DNA of 64,000 nucleotides from JBFGFX01 sp965232455 (GTDB taxonomy: Bacteria > Pseudomonadota > Gammaproteobacteria > Steroidobacterales > Woeseiaceae). The stretch spans positions 3,472,001 to 3,536,000 of the forward strand of contig OZ246981.1 in assembly GCA_965232455.1 (NCBI GenBank), written 5' to 3'. Shown here in pieces: positions 62,398 to 64,000 of the stretch (positions are counted from its first letter, which is position 1; every line of letters starts with the position of its first letter). The notes beneath the pieces are model-generated. The model was given only the letters and a program-made list of their open reading frames with translations. It did no database searches and was not told where the DNA came from. A program made the translations under genes and the position numbers.

Positions 62398-64000
62398 ATG
62401 TCAAAAGACAACGCACACCTCGCTCGTCTCGACGGTCAGGCCGTGTCACTCGTCCTGACGACCTCCTGCGGGGTTCCGGAAATCGCCTATCTTGGCGCAC
62501 GCCTGCCCGACAGCCTGCCATTGGACGACGTGCTCGACCTGCGTCAGCACATCTCGGTGCCCGGTGGTCTGGACAACGCCGAAGCCCTCAACGTCATACC
62601 GGAGACCGGCACGGGCTTCTCGGCCTATCCCGCGATTGTCGCGCATCGCGAGGGCCGGACGTTCCTTAGCCAACTCCGTCTCGACACGATTGAACGTCAT
62701 CATGATCGTCTGGCCGTTCGACTGATCGAGGCGTTGGGTGAATACGCCGTGAACCTCTCGATCCGCCTGGACCCGCTCAGTGACGTGTTCACCTTCGAGG
62801 TGACCATCGAAAACACCGGCGACTCGCCGCTCGTCGTCGACTGGCTGAGCAGCCTGACGATCCCCTTGCCCGCGGCATTCGATCAGATCGTCCTGTTCGA
62901 CGGCCGCTGGGCAAACGAGTTTCAGTGGCGACAGCAGCCTCTGGTTACCGGCAGCATCCGCAAGGAAAACCGTCTCGGCCGCACGGCACACAACAGTTTT
63001 CCCTCGATGATTGTCGGTGAAGACGGATTCCGGTGGAACGCCGGGACCCTGATCGGGATGCATCTCGGCTGGAGCGGCAATCACCGGCTGGTCATCGATC
63101 GCACCCGTGACGGGCGCCTGTTCGCGCAGATGGGTGAGCTGCTGCAGCCCCAGGAGGTCGTCCTCGACGCCGGCGGATCCTATCGAACGCCGCCCGCTTA
63201 TCTCACGCACTCGAACAAAGGCCTCAACGGCGCGATGCGGCAACAACACCGCTTCGTGCGCAACAAGCTGTTGCGCAGGGAGTGGCGGTCGATTGAGCGC
63301 CCGGTGCACTTCAACACCTGGGAGGCCTGTTATTTTGCCCAGACGGAGACGCGCACGCTCGCCCTCGTCGAGCAGGCAGCCGCGCTCGGAAGCGAACGGT
63401 TCGTTCTCGACGACGGCTGGTTTCGGGGGCGCACCAGCGCCAACGCGGGACTTGGCGACTGGTCCGTTTGCCCGATCAAGTATCCACGCGGGCTCGAACC
63501 GGTCATCCAGGCGATCGAAGACCGCGGCATGCAATTCGGCCTGTGGATCGAGCCGGAGATGGTCAACGCGGACAGCGATCTCTTCCGCGCGCATCCCGAC
63601 TGGGTACTCGGTGAAGAAGGCCGCCGCCAGCCGCTCGGCAGGAATCAGTACGTACTCGACCTCAGCAAGCGCGAGGTGTTCGAGTATTTGGCGGAAACCA
63701 TCGGCGGCCTGATCGCGCGTTACGAACTCACGTATCTCAAATGGGACATGAACCGCGATCTCACGCATGCCACGGTTGGCGGACGGCCCGGATATCGCCG
63801 CACGACCGGGGCCGCCTACCGGCTGCTGGAGACGGTTTCCACTCGACACCCCGAGACGGAGATAGAGATTTGCGCCTCCGGCGGTGCGCGCGCGGACTAC
63901 GGAGCCCTCCGTTTCGGCAGCCGCATCTGGCCGTCCGACGTACACGACCCGCACGCGCGGCAGGTTCTGCAGCGTTCTTTCAGCCTCTTTTTCCCACCCG
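62398..64000 (+). CDS. GH36 alpha-galactosidase, C-terminus cut by window edge
   Basis: The frame opens at ATG 62398 and runs to the window edge, 534 residues. The N-terminal ~290 residues are the beta-sandwich of GH36; the barrel follows with FVLDDGWFRGR, GLWIEPEMVNADSDL, the nucleophile Asp450 in LKWDMNRD, EICASGGARADYG and the acid/base Asp514 in WPSDVHD. It releases alpha-galactosyl groups from melibiose, raffinose-type sugars or galactosylglycerols. No signal peptide is visible, so it is cytoplasmic. It is divergent from the GH13 gene with the operator between them. A further ~170-200 residues are expected beyond the window. Confidence 0.93.
   Translation, partial: MSKDNAHLARLDGQAVSLVLTTSCGVPEIAYLGARLPDSLPLDDVLDLRQHISVPGGLDNAEALNVIPETGTGFSAYPAIVAHREGRTFLSQLRLDTIERHHDRLAVRLIEALGEYAVNLSIRLDPLSDVFTFEVTIENTGDSPLVVDWLSSLTIPLPAAFDQIVLFDGRWANEFQWRQQPLVTGSIRKENRLGRTAHNSFPSMIVGEDGFRWNAGTLIGMHLGWSGNHRLVIDRTRDGRLFAQMGELLQPQEVVLDAGGSYRTPPAYLTHSNKGLNGAMRQQHRFVRNKLLRREWRSIERPVHFNTWEACYFAQTETRTLALVEQAAALGSERFVLDDGWFRGRTSANAGLGDWSVCPIKYPRGLEPVIQAIEDRGMQFGLWIEPEMVNADSDLFRAHPDWVLGEEGRRQPLGRNQYVLDLSKREVFEYLAETIGGLIARYELTYLKWDMNRDLTHATVGGRPGYRRTTGAAYRLLETVSTRHPETEIEICASGGARADYGALRFGSRIWPSDVHDPHARQVLQRSFSLFFPP

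Noticed and set aside
62446..63954. 502-codon minus-strand frame opposite the GH36 gene
   Set aside because: It is a shadow of the alpha-galactosidase, whose plus-strand reading shows both catalytic Asp residues.
1..64000. CRISPR arrays, rRNA, tRNA, IS elements or prophage
   Set aside because: No regularly spaced repeats, no tRNA-like arms or conserved TTCGAATC-type loops, no transposase, integrase or phage genes were seen on either strand.

Overview
The window looks like chromosomal DNA of a GC-rich, aerobic, heterotrophic Gram-negative bacterium. The gene families (TonB-dependent receptors, a Lol-type ABC system, Nei, cytochrome c', an RND pump, a Halomonas-type GH13 glucosidase) point to a marine or saline gammaproteobacterium. 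That placement is inferred from gene style only, because no rRNA is present. About 44 protein genes are supported, two of them cut by the window edges. No tRNA, rRNA, IS element, prophage or CRISPR array was seen.

Layout. 1-2.8 kb: an M48 protease lipoprotein (cut), a DUF3313-like lipoprotein, an EEP-fold phosphodiesterase and a PhoB-like regulator with a damaged phosphoacceptor site. 2.9-5.3 kb: a Na/Pi cotransporter divergent from that regulator, then a hemerythrin. 5.3-10.5 kb: a tight five-gene minus-strand operon (LolA-like carrier, two FtsX/MacB permeases, LolD-like ATPase, outer-membrane barrel) that resembles a dedicated trans-envelope export route. 10.6-22.8 kb: an APC permease, three amidohydrolases, a fumarylacetoacetase-family hydrolase, a Tat-exported PLP enzyme, a thioredoxin-like protein, an AI-2E-family membrane protein and an S9 peptidase. 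22.9-39.7 kb: a large TonB receptor, two NhaC-type antiporters, two M28 peptidases, gamma-glutamyltransferase, an SDR, a PQQ-type sugar dehydrogenase, RidA, a cyclase-family protein, Nei and glutathione peroxidase. This stretch suggests a life on peptides and amino-acid derivatives, with exported hydrolases and sodium-coupled transport.

39.7-50.4 kb: two c-type cytochromes divergent from an HTH regulator/2OG-oxygenase pair, an RND pump with its adaptor, an AhpD-like protein, and a CASTOR/POLLUX-type ion channel with an extra N-terminal domain. 50.6-64 kb: a carbohydrate locus with a LacI regulator, a GH13 alpha-glucosidase, a GH36 alpha-galactosidase (cut at the right edge), a TonB receptor broken by a 16-bp tandem duplication, a sodium:solute symporter, a glycerol-3-phosphate-oxidase-like flavoprotein, a Gfo/Idh/MocA oxidoreductase and an epimerase. 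Two similar palindromic sites (62211-62230 and 59281-59300) are good candidates for the LacI operator. The mix of alpha-glycosidases and a glycerol-phosphate oxidase suggests a glycosylglycerol or similar alpha-glycoside as substrate, which is a hypothesis.

Several small palindromic or dispersed repeats lie between genes: a 32-bp perfect inverted repeat at 22791-22860, a paired REP-like element at 30149-30228 with a solo copy at 17867, another paired element at 1046-1109 with a solo copy at 15962, and a 40-bp repeat at 17823 and 37994. Coordinates and motif positions were read by eye. Family names come from motif recognition, not database searches.
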